The notes beneath the pieces are model-generated. The model was not told the origin of the DNA and made no database searches. It saw only the letters and a program-made list of their open reading frames with translations. The translations under genes and the position numbers were made by a program. DNA of 64,000 nucleotides from Solidesulfovibrio alcoholivorans DSM 5433. GTDB taxonomy: Bacteria; Desulfobacterota; Desulfovibrionia; Desulfovibrionales; Desulfovibrionaceae. Of the stretch, positions 18,547-27,517 are shown one piece after another. Position 1 is the first letter of the stretch. Every line of letters begins with the position of its first letter. The stretch covers positions 62,001 through 126,000 of the forward strand of contig NZ_JNJA01000010.1 in NCBI RefSeq assembly GCF_000702665.1. Direction: 5' to 3'.

Positions 18547-20427
18547 CTAGGGCGTCAGTCCCAGGGCCTGTCGCTTGGTGCGGATGCGGGTGTCGATCAG
18601 GTCGGCGGCCTTGACCGGGTCGCCTTCCACGGCAAAGCTCGCGCCGACGACGCCTTCCAGGCCGGACAGCGCCAGGTCCGTCACGGTCTTGCTGCCGAGG
18701 ATCGGCGGCTCCACGCCGAGCACCGTGAAGATGCCGCTGGCCACGGCGTACAGGCCGATGGTGGCGGCTTTCTCGGAATACCATTCCGGGGCGGCGGCGG
18801 CCACGGGCAGGTCGGCGATATCCACGCCAAGGGCCGTGGCCAGCATGCCGCACAGCTGCAGGATCCGGGAGTTGTCCACGCAACTGCCCACGTGCAGCAC
18901 CGGCGGGATGCCAAGCGCCTTGCAAACCTCGGACAGGCCCGGACCGGCCATGTCGGCGGCCCCGGGCACCAGCAGCCCCTGCTTGCCGGCGGAGACCGTC
19001 ACGCAGCCCGTGACCAGGACGAGCAGGTCGCGCTTGATGCACTCGCGGATCAGATGGACGTTCTGGTAGTCGTGCTTCACCTTGGGATTGTTGCAGCCGA
19101 CGATGCCCACCGCGCCGCGTATCTTGCCGGCCTTGATCGCGTCGATGAGCGGGGCGGCCGTGCCGCCAAGCGCCGCGAGCACCGCCTCGTTGGAAAAGCC
19201 GGACACGATGTCCACGGGTGCGACGGGGATGTCCACCCGGGCGGGATCGCGCTCCTTGTAGCGTTCGATGGCCAGTTCCACCACAGCGGCGGCCTGCTGT
19301 CTGGCGTTTTGCATGTCGAAGGCGATGTGCGTCGCGCCGGTGAACTTGGCCTTGGGCGAGGTGGTGACGATGCAGCTGTGGTAGCAGCCGGCCACGGTGA
19401 CCAGGCTCGGCATGATGCACTGGTAGTCCACCACGATGACTTCCACCGCGCCGGTGACCAGGGCCAGTTCGGTCATGAGGTGGTTGCCGGCCATGGGAAT
19501 GCCCTGGCGCATGAGCAGCTCGTTGCCCGTGCAGCAAAGCCCCGCCAGGTTGATGCCGGCCGCGCCGGCGGCCTTGGCCCTGGCCACGAGCGCCGGATCG
19601 CGCACGGCGGCCAGGATCATCTCCGAGACGATGGGGCTGTGGCCGTGGACGAGGATGTTGACGTGGTCTTCCTTGAGCACGCCGAGGTTGACCTTGGACG
19701 GCCGCGGCGTCGGCGTGCCGAAGATCACGTCGGAGAGTTCGGTTGCGATCATGGAGCCGGCCCAGCCGTCGGCCAGGGAAAGCCGCGCCGCGTGCAGGCA
19801 GATGTTGACCGCGTCGTTGTCCACGCCCATGTGCGTGCGGTGCATCATTTCCACCACGTCGCGGTCGATGCCGCGCGGGGTGATGTCGAGGGCTTTCCAA
19901 AGTTCGCGGCGCTTGGCCGGGACCCTGTCGATGAAGGACACGGAGCCGCGCCGGCTGCCGAAATCCCCGTAGAACTGCTCGGCCAGGGCCAGGGCCACCT
20001 CCTTGACGTCCTTGCCGGCCACGTCCAGGCCGACTTCCTCGGCGATGCGGCGCAGCTTGGCTTCGTCCCGGATGGCGTAATCGGTGGTCGCGCCTTCGCC
20101 GATGGCGAGCAATGTCTCCACGAGGTCACGGCCGTGGTCGGAATGGGCGGCCGCGCCGGCGGCCACCATGCGGCCGAAATTGCGGGCCACGATGACGTCC
20201 GCGTCCGCGCCGCAGATGCCGCGCTGGGGGCCGTCGCCGAAGGGATCGATGCGGCAGGGGCCCATGACGCAGTTGCGGCAGGACAGACCCAGTTCGCAGA
20301 AACCGCATTGGGGCTGCTGGGCCTTGAGGCGGTCCCAGACCGTTTCGACGCCGTCTTTTTGCGCCTTGGCGAGCATCGCCTGGGCGTCCTCGCAGATGGA
20401 ATACGCGTGCAAATCCTGTTTAGCCAT
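18547..20427 (-). CDS. cooS: Carbon monoxide dehydrogenase catalytic subunit (Ni-CODH)
   Basis: CooS oxidises CO to CO2 at a nickel-iron-sulfur C-cluster. The 626-residue chain has the N-terminal cysteine run for the B and D clusters (CGFCELGLSCRNCVMGPC, about residues 40-60) and the ICGA follow-on. Later GHSPIVSEM and CCTGNELLMRQG mark the C-cluster region. I start at 20427 (MAKQDL) because a GGGAGG ribosome binding site lies seven bases upstream. An in-frame ATG 12 bases earlier would engulf it. It is the last gene of the cooC-reductase-cooF-cooS operon. No hydrogenase or acetyl-CoA synthase genes are adjacent. Confidence 0.93.
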   Translation of the reverse strand: MAKQDLHAYSICEDAQAMLAKAQKDGVETVWDRLKAQQPQCGFCELGLSCRNCVMGPCRIDPFGDGPQRGICGADADVIVARNFGRMVAAGAAAHSDHGRDLVETLLAIGEGATTDYAIRDEAKLRRIAEEVGLDVAGKDVKEVALALAEQFYGDFGSRRGSVSFIDRVPAKRRELWKALDITPRGIDRDVVEMMHRTHMGVDNDAVNICLHAARLSLADGWAGSMIATELSDVIFGTPTPRPSKVNLGVLKEDHVNILVHGHSPIVSEMILAAVRDPALVARAKAAGAAGINLAGLCCTGNELLMRQGIPMAGNHLMTELALVTGAVEVIVVDYQCIMPSLVTVAGCYHSCIVTTSPKAKFTGATHIAFDMQNARQQAAAVVELAIERYKERDPARVDIPVAPVDIVSGFSNEAVLAALGGTAAPLIDAIKAGKIRGAVGIVGCNNPKVKHDYQNVHLIRECIKRDLLVLVTGCVTVSAGKQGLLVPGAADMAGPGLSEVCKALGIPPVLHVGSCVDNSRILQLCGMLATALGVDIADLPVAAAAPEWYSEKAATIGLYAVASGIFTVLGVEPPILGSKTVTDLALSGLEGVVGASFAVEGDPVKAADLIDTRIRTKRQALGLTP

Positions 20428-20444
20428 GTTTCCTCCCATGCCGG

Positions 20445-20978
20445 TCAGATCCGCACGCCATAGACGGCGTTGGCCAACCTGTTCGTGCCTTCCTTGAGGT
20501 AGAGATTGACCTCTTCAAACGCGAGCGCCCCCGTTTTGCAGGCCGTCACGCAGGCCGGGACGTCGCCTGCGGCCACGCGCTCGTGGCAGCCGTCGCACTT
20601 GACGGCCACGCCCGGGCGTTCCGGCGCGCCCGCGTCCCGGTGGAAGCGGATGACGTAATAGGGGCAGGACATGGCGCACATGCCGCAGCCGATGCACCGG
20701 GTCGGATCGACGATCTTGAGCCCCGCGGCGATGTCGTCGCGGATGGCCCAGGGCATGCAGGCTTCCTGGCAGGGCGCGGGTTCGCAGTGACGGCACTTGT
20801 TGGGAAAGGGCCGTCCCTCGGGCCCCACGCCAAGGTGGATGCGCGGCTTGGCCAGGATCGCCTCGCGGATGGCCGTACCCAGGGCCTTGGACTGCGAATG
20901 GGCCTCGGCGCAGCGGATCATGCACTGCATGCAGCCCACGCAGCGTTCGGGCCGGACAATAACGGTTTTTCGGATCAT
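20445..20978 (-). CDS. cooF: CooF-type iron-sulfur electron-transfer protein
   Basis: A 177-residue polyferredoxin that carries electrons from CooS. Cysteine motifs run CVGCMQC, CRHCEPAPCQEAC, CIGCGMCAMSC and CDGCHERVAAGDVPAC, giving four [4Fe-4S] sites as in the CooF/HycB family. A GGAGG ribosome binding site precedes the ATG at 20978. The gene sits between the flavoprotein reductase and cooS, suggesting CO electrons pass CooS to CooF to the reductase and on to a nicotinamide or other soluble carrier. Confidence 0.9.
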   Translation of the reverse strand: MIRKTVIVRPERCVGCMQCMIRCAEAHSQSKALGTAIREAILAKPRIHLGVGPEGRPFPNKCRHCEPAPCQEACMPWAIRDDIAAGLKIVDPTRCIGCGMCAMSCPYYVIRFHRDAGAPERPGVAVKCDGCHERVAAGDVPACVTACKTGALAFEEVNLYLKEGTNRLANAVYGVRI

Positions 20979-21026
20979 AGACCCTCCATTTGCAGGTCGA
21001 TGGGCTGCCGCGATACCCGCAAGGGC

Positions 21027-22292
21027 TCAGGCCAGCCGTGCGTTTCGGGCCAGGAAACCGCCGGGGGCGGCCAGGGGGGCCGCCCGTTTCGGGTTGTCGA
21101 GCCACCAGGAAGGGATGTCGCGGCGGCGCATGCCGCGCCGGATGGCGAAGGCCAGTTCGCCCAGGCGGGGCGGCGCGTCGAGGCCCACCGCGCCGATGAG
21201 CCGCTCCTCGCGAAAGACCAGTTTGAGATAGCCGCTCCCCGTGCCCTGGGCCGTGACCTCGTCGCAGCCCTTGGTCAGGGACGGGTTGACCACGCCCACG
21301 GAAATCATTTTCGAGCCGAAGACGGGGATGGCGTTCATGGCCATGCTGCCGCCGTAGGCCGCCCTGACGCCGGCCATGTTCATGGCCGCCACCCGGCCCT
21401 GCTCCACGGCCACGGGCCAGATGGCGTTGACGCGCCGGTCCCCGTGGATCAGGTCCGGGGCCTGGGCCAGGTCCCCGGCGGCATACACGCGGTCGTCCGC
21501 GGTGCGCAGGTACTGGTCGGTCACGACGCCGTAATCGCACTCCAGGCCGCTGCCGGAAAGCCAGCCGGTCTCGGGGACGACGCCCTTGCCGACGGCGACG
21601 AGATCGACTTCCAGGCTTTGCCCCGTGTCGAGGTCCAGCCGCAGCGCCGTGCCGGTCCCGGCTTCCACGCGCGTCACCGAGGTGGACGTCAGAAGGGTCA
21701 CGCCGGGCGTATTTTGGAGCCGCTCGCCCACCCAGTTGCCGACATGGGCATCGACATTGAGGGACAGGGGGCGCGGCGAGGTCACGATCAGGGCGACGCG
21801 CATGCCGCGCTTGAGAAGGCCCATGGTCAGCTTGAAACCCACCAGCCCGCCGCCGAGCACCGCGGCCGCGCCGCCGGGCCTGACGCGGTCCAGGATGCGT
21901 TCCAGGTCGCGCCGGCCCCGGAAATAACAGACCTGCCCGGCCAGGGGGCCGGCGAGTCCCGCCGGCCGCGGCCGCGCGCCGCAGGCCAGAAGCAGCCGGT
22001 CGTAGGACAGGGACCCGCCCGAGGCCAGTTGCAGGCTCGCCCGCGCGGGATCGAGGGCGACGGCGCGGTCCCCGAGGACGGTGACGCCCTGCTCCCTCCA
22101 AAACTTGTCCCCGGCCACCACCATGTCCCGTGACGCCATTTCCCCGGCCAAGACGTAGCTGATCAGCGGCCGGGAATAGACCGGCAGGGGCGACGGGTCG
22201 AGGCCGACGATCTCGGCGGCCTTGTCCGCCTTGCGCAGCCACATGCAGGCGCTGCGGCCCGCCGCGTGCAGTCCGACGACGACATAACGCAT
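21027..22292 (-). CDS. FAD/NAD(P)-dependent oxidoreductase of the CODH operon
   Basis: A 421-residue pyridine nucleotide-disulfide-type flavoprotein resembling NADH oxidase or rubredoxin reductase. It has an N-terminal dinucleotide fold (MRYVVVGLHAAG), an internal one (AAAVLGGGLVGFK, about residue 145) and the second FAD motif DRVYAAGDLAQ (about 270). The N-terminal GxGxxG is altered to VGLHAAG. CODH-CooF-reductase clusters of this kind are known and are thought to link CO oxidation to NAD(P)+ reduction. That role is inferred here. It begins 3 bases after cooC. Confidence 0.8.
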   Translation of the reverse strand: MRYVVVGLHAAGRSACMWLRKADKAAEIVGLDPSPLPVYSRPLISYVLAGEMASRDMVVAGDKFWREQGVTVLGDRAVALDPARASLQLASGGSLSYDRLLLACGARPRPAGLAGPLAGQVCYFRGRRDLERILDRVRPGGAAAVLGGGLVGFKLTMGLLKRGMRVALIVTSPRPLSLNVDAHVGNWVGERLQNTPGVTLLTSTSVTRVEAGTGTALRLDLDTGQSLEVDLVAVGKGVVPETGWLSGSGLECDYGVVTDQYLRTADDRVYAAGDLAQAPDLIHGDRRVNAIWPVAVEQGRVAAMNMAGVRAAYGGSMAMNAIPVFGSKMISVGVVNPSLTKGCDEVTAQGTGSGYLKLVFREERLIGAVGLDAPPRLGELAFAIRRGMRRRDIPSWWLDNPKRAAPLAAPGGFLARNARLA

Positions 22293-22295
22293 GGG

Positions 22296-23084
22296 TCACC
22301 TCGGCGATGCAGGTTGAATGCCCCCCTCCGCTTCGGGGACGACGCGCGCCTGCAGGGCGCACAGGATGTCACGGCAAATCCGGTCAACGATGTCGTGCTG
22401 GGGCAGGCCCAGCACGGACGGCGAGGCCAGCTGGCGCGCGGCCAGGCTGGAAAGCGGCGGAATCATGGCCGCCAGGGGCGGCAGTCCGGCGATTGCCGGC
22501 AGCGTGAGGGGCGGTTGCGCCCGGTTGAGCACCAGAACCTGGCGCGTCAGCCCCAGCGCGGCGGCCATGGTCGCCACCTGCCCCGCAACGGTCAGGCTGC
22601 GCCAGCTCGGCTCGGCGGTCACGATCAGCCCGTCCACGGCCGCCACGGTGCCGCGCCCCAGATGCTCCACCCCGGCTTCGAGGTCCACGAGCAGGCACTG
22701 GTCGCGATCGAGCAGCAGATGGGCGAGCAGCGACTTGAGCAGGGCGTTGGCCTCGCAGGCGCAGCCGCCGCCCGCGCCGGCGACCGAGCCCATGACGAGC
22801 AGGCTGATGTTGCCAAGGCGCACCCGCAGCCTCTCGGGAAGATCGGAAACATGGGGATTTAAATTGATAAATCCCTTGCCGACGCGCTCGCGGATGAGCG
22901 CCTCGTCCTCAATGAGGGGCATAGGCAACGCGTCTGCGGGAAGGCCCAAGGCCGCGCCCAGGGAAAGCGCGGTATCGGCGTCCACCAGCCAAGGGCTTTG
23001 GCCCTGGCGGGCGAGATAATCGCCCAGCCACGCCGTGAGCGTGGTCTTGCCCACCCCACCCTTTCCCGCCACGGCAAATTTCAT
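22296..23084 (-). CDS. cooC: CooC nickel-insertion ATPase
   Basis: CooC is a MinD-like ATPase that loads nickel into the CooS C-cluster. The 262 residues open with a deviant Walker A (MKFAVAGKGGVGKTTL), and the nickel-binding C-x-C pair appears in GGGCACEAN near residue 110. I choose 23084 because GGAGGC lies directly upstream. A longer frame to 23120 lacks a ribosome binding site. It is the first gene of the operon, 175 bases downstream of a CooA-type palindrome. Confidence 0.88.
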   Translation of the reverse strand: MKFAVAGKGGVGKTTLTAWLGDYLARQGQSPWLVDADTALSLGAALGLPADALPMPLIEDEALIRERVGKGFINLNPHVSDLPERLRVRLGNISLLVMGSVAGAGGGCACEANALLKSLLAHLLLDRDQCLLVDLEAGVEHLGRGTVAAVDGLIVTAEPSWRSLTVAGQVATMAAALGLTRQVLVLNRAQPPLTLPAIAGLPPLAAMIPPLSSLAARQLASPSVLGLPQHDIVDRICRDILCALQARVVPEAEGGIQPASPR

Positions 23085-23218
23085 GGCAGCCTCCAGCGCA
23101 GTCTGTGAAAGACGATCCACCGCTGCCGGCAGAGGAAACAGGCGGACAGCACCTGTCCGAGCCGTTGGCAGTCCGCCTGTCGTCCGGCTCTTTCCCGGGG
23201 CAATGGCGGGACAGCATG

Positions 23219-23274
23219 CCCGCCATATTTATTTTTATCCTGTCAAAGGACCCGTGGCTGTCGGCTAGCCGACA
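23219..23274 (-). promoter_or_regulatory. CooA-type CO-sensor binding site and coo promoter
   Basis: A perfect 16-base palindrome TGTCGGCTAGCCGACA occupies 23259-23274, fitting the CooA pattern TGTCG-N6-CGACA. On the minus strand an AT-rich -10-like TAAATA lies at 23231-23226, putting transcription start near 23219-23223, so the palindrome would be centred about 43-47 bases upstream, as in class II activation by CRP-family proteins. No cooA gene is in the window. The site match is visible; CO control is inferred from the family. Confidence 0.75.
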
Positions 23275-23289
23275 AAACCCGAAAGAAAA

Positions 23290-24000
23290 TGTCCGATGAT
23301 AAAAAATACTGGCGACGGCTCAGGCAGGCGCGGCAGGATGGAGCCAAAGAGGATATCCTTTCCAGGGACATCCCGTTTTGGCGCCAGACAAGTCCTCCCT
23401 CCCCCAATTCCAGATCACGACCGGCTCGAGGCCGCCTCTGGGACTTTTTCATCTCAATATCGCGCCTGTCCAAAAAAACAACATGTTTTCCCGGCCATGC
23501 TTCCGTCCGAGCCGATATGATGCAAACCCATGAACCGGGAACTCGCCCGATGCCGCAACGGGCAAGCGCCCGCCATGCTGCTGGGGTCGATTTCCTTTTT
23601 TTGCTGTTCGGTTACAGGCAGCAAGGCAACCATCCCTTCCTCGGACCCGTTGTGCATCCGTGCGCTGTGGTCCTCCGGGCCTTTTTGAAAGCCCTCGCGC
23701 TGCCGTCGGCTCAGCCGGCAGGCGCATGGGCGGCGTGTCGGAGGCCAGGGCGGTCTGGACGTTGCGGCCCAAGCGGACGCGGACGCCAGCATGGCGTCCC
23801 GTAAGAATGTTGCCGGTATTGTTCGCCTCTTCAATGATGCGGCACGAGCGTCCCCAAGCGAGGCGGCGCTGGCGTCGGTTTTCTTTTCGGAGCCGCGACC
23901 ACGATGAAAAGACTTGTTGGGGCGCTGCCGGTCGCCGGCGAAGGTGCCGGACACGGTCCTCTCGCGTTCGCGAGGGGTACGTTCCCTGGCCGCCTTGCCA
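23290..24000. other. No recognisable gene
   Basis: About 700 bases between the coo promoter and the CRISPR relic. Open frames on both strands give low-complexity, arginine-rich or unordered translations without ribosome binding sites. I see no gene, no tRNA and no insertion-sequence ends. It may be the scar of a lost CRISPR-cas locus or other accessory DNA. Confidence 0.5.
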
Positions 24001-24007
24001 AAGCGGG

Positions 24008-24093
24008 TGCGAACCTCTAACCGTCATGGAAATCCCGGAAGGTTCGCGCCGATCCTATCATGTCGCCCCCTTCGCGGAAGCGTGGATTGAAAC
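24008..24093 (+). CRISPR. Single orphan type I-C CRISPR repeat with leader-like hairpin
   Basis: Bases 24062-24093 form a 32-base unit starting GTCGCCCCC, with a TTCGCGGAAGCG middle and ending GTGGATTGAAAC, the standard form of type I-C repeats. Upstream, GTGCGAACCT (from about 24008) and AGGTTCGCGC form an inverted repeat around GGAAATCCC, resembling the type I-C leader that follows cas2. No second repeat follows at spacer distance and no cas gene is visible, so this is a dead relic: leader plus one repeat. Confidence 0.7.
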
Positions 24094-24302
24094 GGCAGCA
24101 CCGATTCAGCGTCGGGGCGGGGAACAGAAGACTTTGCGCGGAGGTCGATCCAGCCGGCGCTACTGTAACCGACCACACCAATTTCCGACACCTGGCATAA
24201 GCGACACGTGCTCGCAGGATGGTGCGGGCGTTAACGCAAGCAAAATGGTTTTCACAGTTCGCGGCGTGTGACGTAAATTTGAGAAATCCAGGCCGGCACA
24301 GA

Positions 24303-24400
24303 GTCGAATCCGGCCTGCTGCAGCAGCTGCCAGACCGGATTCGACATATTGCAACTTGACGTTATGTTGCCAGGTCCGCTATTCTGTATAATAGTCGAAT
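24303..24400 (+). promoter_or_regulatory. Operator-like inverted repeat and promoter of the RND efflux operon
   Basis: A perfect 11-base inverted repeat, GTCGAATCCGG (24303-24313) and CCGGATTCGAC (24335-24345), encloses a loop holding the palindrome CTGCTGCAGCAG. A consensus -10 TATAAT lies at 24387-24392 and a third GTCGAAT copy at 24394-24400 would overlap the transcription start. The -35 is unclear (TTGACG at 24356 is too far). The layout suggests a repressor site, though no regulator gene is adjacent. Confidence 0.5.
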
Positions 24401-24521
24401 TACAGATTTCGCCATGTTCGTAGCCGAGGCCAGAGTCGCGCAATCCAAGGCGCAACGCCCTCCCCGGCGACACGGGGATTTTCCGGGCAATCCTGCCGCA
24501 AAGGCCACAGGGTCGGCATCC

Positions 24522-26126
24522 ATGAACGCGATTCCCAAGAGGCTTTGGCTGTGCGCGGCGTTTTTTCTCGCCGTAGGCCTGTGCGGCTGCATGAAGCTCG
24601 GTCCCGATTTCAAGCGGCCCGGCGTCCAGACCTATGACAGCTGGAGCGAGGACGGCACGGACGGCCTTTCCACGCGGCTTCCGGTGCAAAACGAGTGGTG
24701 GGAGGTCTTCGGCGACCCCGAGCTCGCGAGGCTCGTCCGCACCGCTTTCGACAGCAACCTGCCCCTGCGCGTGGCCGGGCTGCGGGTCGTCGCGGGTCGG
24801 GCCCAGCTCGGCATCGCCGTCGGCGAGCTCTATCCCCAGTCCCAGGCAGCCTCCGGCGGCTACACCTACACCAAGGAAAGCCGCCTCGGTCCGACCTGGC
24901 CCCAGCCGAGCACCGAATCCAAGTCCACCTCCCCGGACCAGGTCTGGCAGAACTCCGTGGCCTTAAGCGCCGCCTGGGAGCTCGATTTCTGGGGCAAATA
25001 CCGTCGCAATATCGAATCGGCCGACGCCGCCATGCAGGCCTCGGCCGCCGACTACGACAACGCCCTGGTGAGCCTGGCCGGCGACGTGGCCCGGACCTAC
25101 CTCGATTTGCGCGTCAACCAGGCCCAGCTCGACATCGCCCGGCAAAACGTGGAGCTGGAATCGGAAGGCCTCAAGATCGCCGAAGCCCGTTTCCGCTACG
25201 GCGCGACCAGCGAACGCGACGTGCAGCAGGCCAAGACCATGCTGCTGTCCACCGAGGCCACCATCCCGGGCTTTGTCAGCGCCATCAAGAAGAACCGGCA
25301 TGCGCTGTCCGTGCTGCTCGGCCTGCCGCCGAACCAGGCGCCGGAAGGCCTGTCCGAGTCCAAGGGCATTCCCGCGCCGCCGTGGGAAATCGCCGTCGGC
25401 GTGCCGGCCGACCTGTTGCGCCGCCGGCCGGACGTGCGCGCCGCGGAATTCGCGGCCATGGCCCAGTGCGCGCAGATCGGCGTGGCCAAGGCCGACCTTT
25501 TCCCCTCGTTCTCCCTCGTGGGCAGCATCGGCTTCCTGGCCAGCAACGTCGGCGTGTTCAAGCTGTCCGAACTGCTGTCGCAAAAAGGCTTCACGGCCCA
25601 GTTCGCGCCGCAGTTTTCCTGGAACCTCTTCAACTACGGCCGCATCATCGACAACGTGCGCGTGCAGGACGCCAAGTTCCAGAAGCTGCTCATCCAGTAC
25701 CAGCAGACCGTGCTCACGGCCCTGCGCGAGGTGGAAGACGCCCTGGCCGCGTACATCGGCGCAAGCGCCCAGGTGGTGTCCCTGGTCAAGGCGGCCGACG
25801 CGGCCAAACGCTCGGCGGAACTGGCCTTCATCCAGTACAGCGAAGGCAAAACCGACTACACTACCGTGCTCGTGGCCCAGCAGCAGCAACTCAAGCAGCA
25901 AAACGACCTCGTACAGACGCAGGGGCAGGTCGCGACTTCCCTCGTCGCCCTCTACAAAGCCCTGGGCGGCGGCTGGGAGGTACGCCAGGGCATGCCCTAC
26001 GTGCCCGAGGACGTGCGCCGCGAGATGGAAAAGCGCACTTGGTGGGGCAGGCAGATACGGGAGAACCCGGAAAAGATCACGGACCCGCAAAAGCGCAACC
26101 TCCTGTGGTACGCGCCAGACATGTAG
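24522..26126 (+). CDS. Outer-membrane efflux lipoprotein (OprM/NodT family)
   Basis: TolC-like outer-membrane channel of the RND pump. The start at 24522 gives a lipoprotein signal peptide with lipobox GLCGC near residue 20. The upstream extension of the frame lacks a signal. The 534-residue protein has two OEP repeats with periplasmic helices, including WELDFWGKYRRNIESADAA and DNVRVQDAKFQKLLIQYQ. It is the first gene of a channel-adaptor-pump operon. The C-terminal 60 residues, after VALYKALGGGW, extend past the usual family end. Confidence 0.85.
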   Translation: MNAIPKRLWLCAAFFLAVGLCGCMKLGPDFKRPGVQTYDSWSEDGTDGLSTRLPVQNEWWEVFGDPELARLVRTAFDSNLPLRVAGLRVVAGRAQLGIAVGELYPQSQAASGGYTYTKESRLGPTWPQPSTESKSTSPDQVWQNSVALSAAWELDFWGKYRRNIESADAAMQASAADYDNALVSLAGDVARTYLDLRVNQAQLDIARQNVELESEGLKIAEARFRYGATSERDVQQAKTMLLSTEATIPGFVSAIKKNRHALSVLLGLPPNQAPEGLSESKGIPAPPWEIAVGVPADLLRRRPDVRAAEFAAMAQCAQIGVAKADLFPSFSLVGSIGFLASNVGVFKLSELLSQKGFTAQFAPQFSWNLFNYGRIIDNVRVQDAKFQKLLIQYQQTVLTALREVEDALAAYIGASAQVVSLVKAADAAKRSAELAFIQYSEGKTDYTTVLVAQQQQLKQQNDLVQTQGQVATSLVALYKALGGGWEVRQGMPYVPEDVRREMEKRTWWGRQIRENPEKITDPQKRNLLWYAPDM

Positions 26127-26339
26127 CGTGGCGCTGGCGGCCGCAGGACTGTTTTCCGCGAACGAAACGCTCGCAATCAAGGGTTCCCCACCGGCACGCC
26201 CCGCCGTCGGGGGAACGCGACGAAGGCGTACGGCCGGCCGGAAAGGCCGGATGCAGCGCCGGCATGCTTGCGACGGATGATTTCCATAAAGCGGTCCGCC
26301 CAAGGCGGCCGGCGCACCCCTCACCGCGGCGGATTGCCC

Positions 26340-27509
26340 ATGCACACGCTCCACAAAATGCTCGTTTTGCCCCTGGCCGCCTGCATCGCCCTCACGGCGG
26401 CCCTTTTCGCCCTGTCTGGCTGCAACAGCCGCAACGAATACGTGCCGCCGCCCGCGCCCAAGGTCCGGGTGGCAAGGCCCGAGAAGCGGGACGTGACGGA
26501 CTACCTGCAGTTCACCGGCAACACCCAGGCCGTCAACTCGGTCGATTTGCGCGCCCGCATCGAAGGCTTTCTGGTCAAGCAGGCCTACGTCGACGGCGCG
26601 GACGTCAAGAAGGGGCAACTCCTCTTCGTCATCCAGCCCGAACCCTACGAGGCCAAGGTCCTGGAGGCCAAGGCCGGGCTGCAAAGCCAATTGGCCGGGC
26701 TGCACCAGGCCGAGATCGAATACGTACGGGCGAAAAACCTGTTGCGCGAGAAGGCCGGCCCTGACACGGACGTGGTCAAGTGGGACGCCCAGCGCGAGCA
26801 GTACAAAGCCGGCGTGGAAAACGCCAAGGCGCAGATCGAACTCGCCGAGATCAACCTGAGCTACACCCGCATCATGGCGCCTTTCGACGGCCGGGTCAGC
26901 CGGCGCAACGTGGATGTGGGCAACTTGGTCGGCGGCGGCGAGAAAACGCTCCTCGCCACCATCATCAGCTACGACCCCATGTACGTCTACTTCACCCTGG
27001 GCGAACGCGACCTGCTGCGCCTCCAGGCAAGCCGCCACGGTTCGGCCGCCCCGGGCCAGCACGTCAAGATCCCGGTGGAGGTTGGCTTCAGCGATTCGTC
27101 CGCCTATCCCTACAAGGGTTCCCTGGACTACTACGGCCTCGGTATCGACCCCAAGACCGGCACCATCCTGCTGCGCGCCGAACTGCCCAACGCCGACGAG
27201 AAGATCGCGCCCGGGCTTTTCGCCAGGGTGCGCATCCCGCTCAAGGACCGCCCGGGCCTGCTCGTGCCGGACACGGCCGTGGGCCAGGACCAGACCGGAC
27301 ATTTCGTCCTGCTTTTAAATGACCAGAACGTGGTGGAGCAACGCCCGGTCACCATCGGCTTCGCCGTGAACGACATGCTCGTGGTGGACAAAGGGCTCAG
27401 CGGCGACGAGCGGGTCATCGTCAGCGACCTGCAGCGGGTCCGCCCCGGAGGCAAGGCCGAGCCCCTGCCCGACGCACCCAAGGCGAAGGACGCCGGGGCC
27501 AAACCCTAG
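26340..27509 (+). CDS. RND periplasmic adaptor (AcrA/MexE-like)
   Basis: Membrane-fusion adaptor between the RND pump and the outer-membrane channel. The start at 26340 gives a 389-residue lipoprotein with lipobox LSGC near residue 27. An upstream in-frame ATG adds non-signal residues. Domains: barrel-sandwich strands (DYLQFTGNTQAV), a helical hairpin (about 100-165) and the family motif INLSYTRIMAPFDGRV. The C-terminal part ends with the membrane-proximal domain. The pump gene starts 9 bases later. Confidence 0.87.
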   Translation: MHTLHKMLVLPLAACIALTAALFALSGCNSRNEYVPPPAPKVRVARPEKRDVTDYLQFTGNTQAVNSVDLRARIEGFLVKQAYVDGADVKKGQLLFVIQPEPYEAKVLEAKAGLQSQLAGLHQAEIEYVRAKNLLREKAGPDTDVVKWDAQREQYKAGVENAKAQIELAEINLSYTRIMAPFDGRVSRRNVDVGNLVGGGEKTLLATIISYDPMYVYFTLGERDLLRLQASRHGSAAPGQHVKIPVEVGFSDSSAYPYKGSLDYYGLGIDPKTGTILLRAELPNADEKIAPGLFARVRIPLKDRPGLLVPDTAVGQDQTGHFVLLLNDQNVVEQRPVTIGFAVNDMLVVDKGLSGDERVIVSDLQRVRPGGKAEPLPDAPKAKDAGAKP

Positions 27510-27517
27510 GGGCCGCC

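Noticed and set aside
23241..23246. TTGACA on the minus strand near the CooA palindrome, a perfect -35
   Set aside because: No -10 occurs 16-18 bases downstream. The better -10 lies too close, so I favour an activator-dependent promoter with the palindrome in place of a -35.
23289..23804. A 171-codon plus-strand frame after the coo promoter
   Set aside because: The first residues look protein-like, but there is no ribosome binding site, the composition drifts, and no family is recognisable.
23660..24000. A cas2 gene upstream of the CRISPR leader-like hairpin
   Set aside because: No frame in this stretch shows Cas2 motifs. Only the leader-like DNA and one repeat remain.
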